DNA of 6,140 bases from Paracoccaceae bacterium (lineage in GTDB: Bacteria > Pseudomonadota > Alphaproteobacteria > Rhodobacterales > Rhodobacteraceae). The stretch lies in contig NVQY01000073.1 in assembly GCA_002400675.1 (NCBI GenBank), positions 4,832-10,971 on the forward strand, read 5' to 3'. A program made the translations under genes and the position numbers. This document shows positions 5,746-6,140 of this stretch, piece by piece. The notes beneath the pieces were generated by a model that had not been told where the DNA came from, ran no database searches, and worked only from the letters and a program-made list of their open reading frames with translations. Position 1 is the first letter of the stretch; every line of letters begins with the position of its first letter.

Positions 5746-6140
5746 GTTTGCCCTTCTTCTAGTGCGATGATGCCGCTGTCGGCAAGTGTTTGGATGCTGG
5801 CCGCATCATACCCCAACTCGCCCAAAATGGCCGCCGTGTCTGCGCCGGGGGCACGCCCCAGCCAGCGCACAGCACCGGGGGTATCGCCCAACTGCGGCAC
5901 CGGGCCGATGATACGGGTTTCTTCATCGCCAACCGCCACAATGTCACCGCGATGGGCGATTTGCGGATGTTCAAGGATGTCTTCGACCGACAAAACCGGT
6001 GCGGCGACCGCGTCGGCGGCCTCGAACGCCTCTTTTACCGCGTCGAAATTTCGGGCGGTGATGAAGGCGTTAAGGTGGTCAAATACCTCACCCATATTGG
6101 CGCTGATCCCGGCCATGGTGGTGAATCGCGGATCGTCGGC
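5742..6140 (-). CDS. CaiB/BaiF (class III) CoA-transferase, C-terminal part (cut by window edge)
   Basis: The frame is open from the right edge through 132 residues to TGA at 5742-5744, out of a family length near 380-400. The first residues ADDPRFTTMAGISAN correspond to the family's DPRF...R..N segment. The middle part AADAVAAPVLSVEDILEHPQ is the usual P[AV]xPV.....V..[DH]PQ element. ILGELGYDAASIQTLADSGII is the standard C-terminal ending (GE.LGYD...I..L...GVI). Class III transferases move CoA between an acyl-CoA donor and an acid by way of an aspartyl-CoA thioester; the catalytic Asp and CoA-binding parts lie outside the window. Its stop overlaps the GTG of the dehydrogenase by 4 bp, so the two are probably co-translated and share a pathway. 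It may be an alternative activation step to the synthetase, or act on a pathway intermediate. Confidence 0.9.
   Translation of the reverse strand, partial: ADDPRFTTMAGISANMGEVFDHLNAFITARNFDAVKEAFEAADAVAAPVLSVEDILEHPQIAHRGDIVAVGDEETRIIGPVPQLGDTPGAVRWLGRAPGADTAAILGELGYDAASIQTLADSGIIALEEGQT

Overview
The window looks like alphaproteobacterial chromosome, possibly a Rhodobacterales (roseobacter)-type marine or soil bacterium. This rests on fairly high GC with GC-rich third positions, tight same-strand gene packing, and protein styles I associate with that group; it is a judgement by eye, not a database match. All supported genes lie on the minus strand, so the biological reading order runs from right (6140) to left (1).

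In that order the window holds: the C-terminal third or so of a CaiB/BaiF (class III) CoA-transferase (cut by the right edge); an acyl-CoA dehydrogenase starting with GTG and overlapping the transferase stop by 4 bp; a MaoC-like hot-dog protein 10 bp further on; a 92-bp gap carrying a candidate sigma70-type promoter and a perfect 18-bp palindrome; an SDR resembling peroxisomal trans-2-enoyl-CoA reductase / 2,4-dienoyl-CoA reductase; a LivG-type ABC ATPase; a long-chain-type acyl-CoA synthetase overlapping livG by 11 bp; and the N-terminal half of a LivH-type permease, whose ATG follows the synthetase stop with no gap (cut by the left edge). No tRNA, rRNA, CRISPR, insertion sequence or convincing terminator was seen. 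No gene-free stretch exceeds 92 bp.

The likely logic is one catabolic island. A branched-chain-amino-acid-type ABC importer (livG, livH, and presumably livM/livF/livK beyond the left edge) brings in a carboxylic acid. The synthetase, or the CoA-transferase, activates it to a CoA thioester. The dehydrogenase, the MaoC-like protein and the enoyl/dienoyl-CoA reductase-like SDR then work on the acyl chain in a beta-oxidation-like route. The substrate cannot be read from this sequence. The palindrome over the promoter splits the cluster into an upstream unit (CoA-transferase, dehydrogenase, MaoC) and a downstream unit (SDR, livG, synthetase, livH), the latter probably repressor-controlled.

The points most worth a second look are the operator/promoter, and the fact that three of the enzymes (MaoC-like, SDR, dehydrogenase) have non-standard residues at their textbook catalytic positions.
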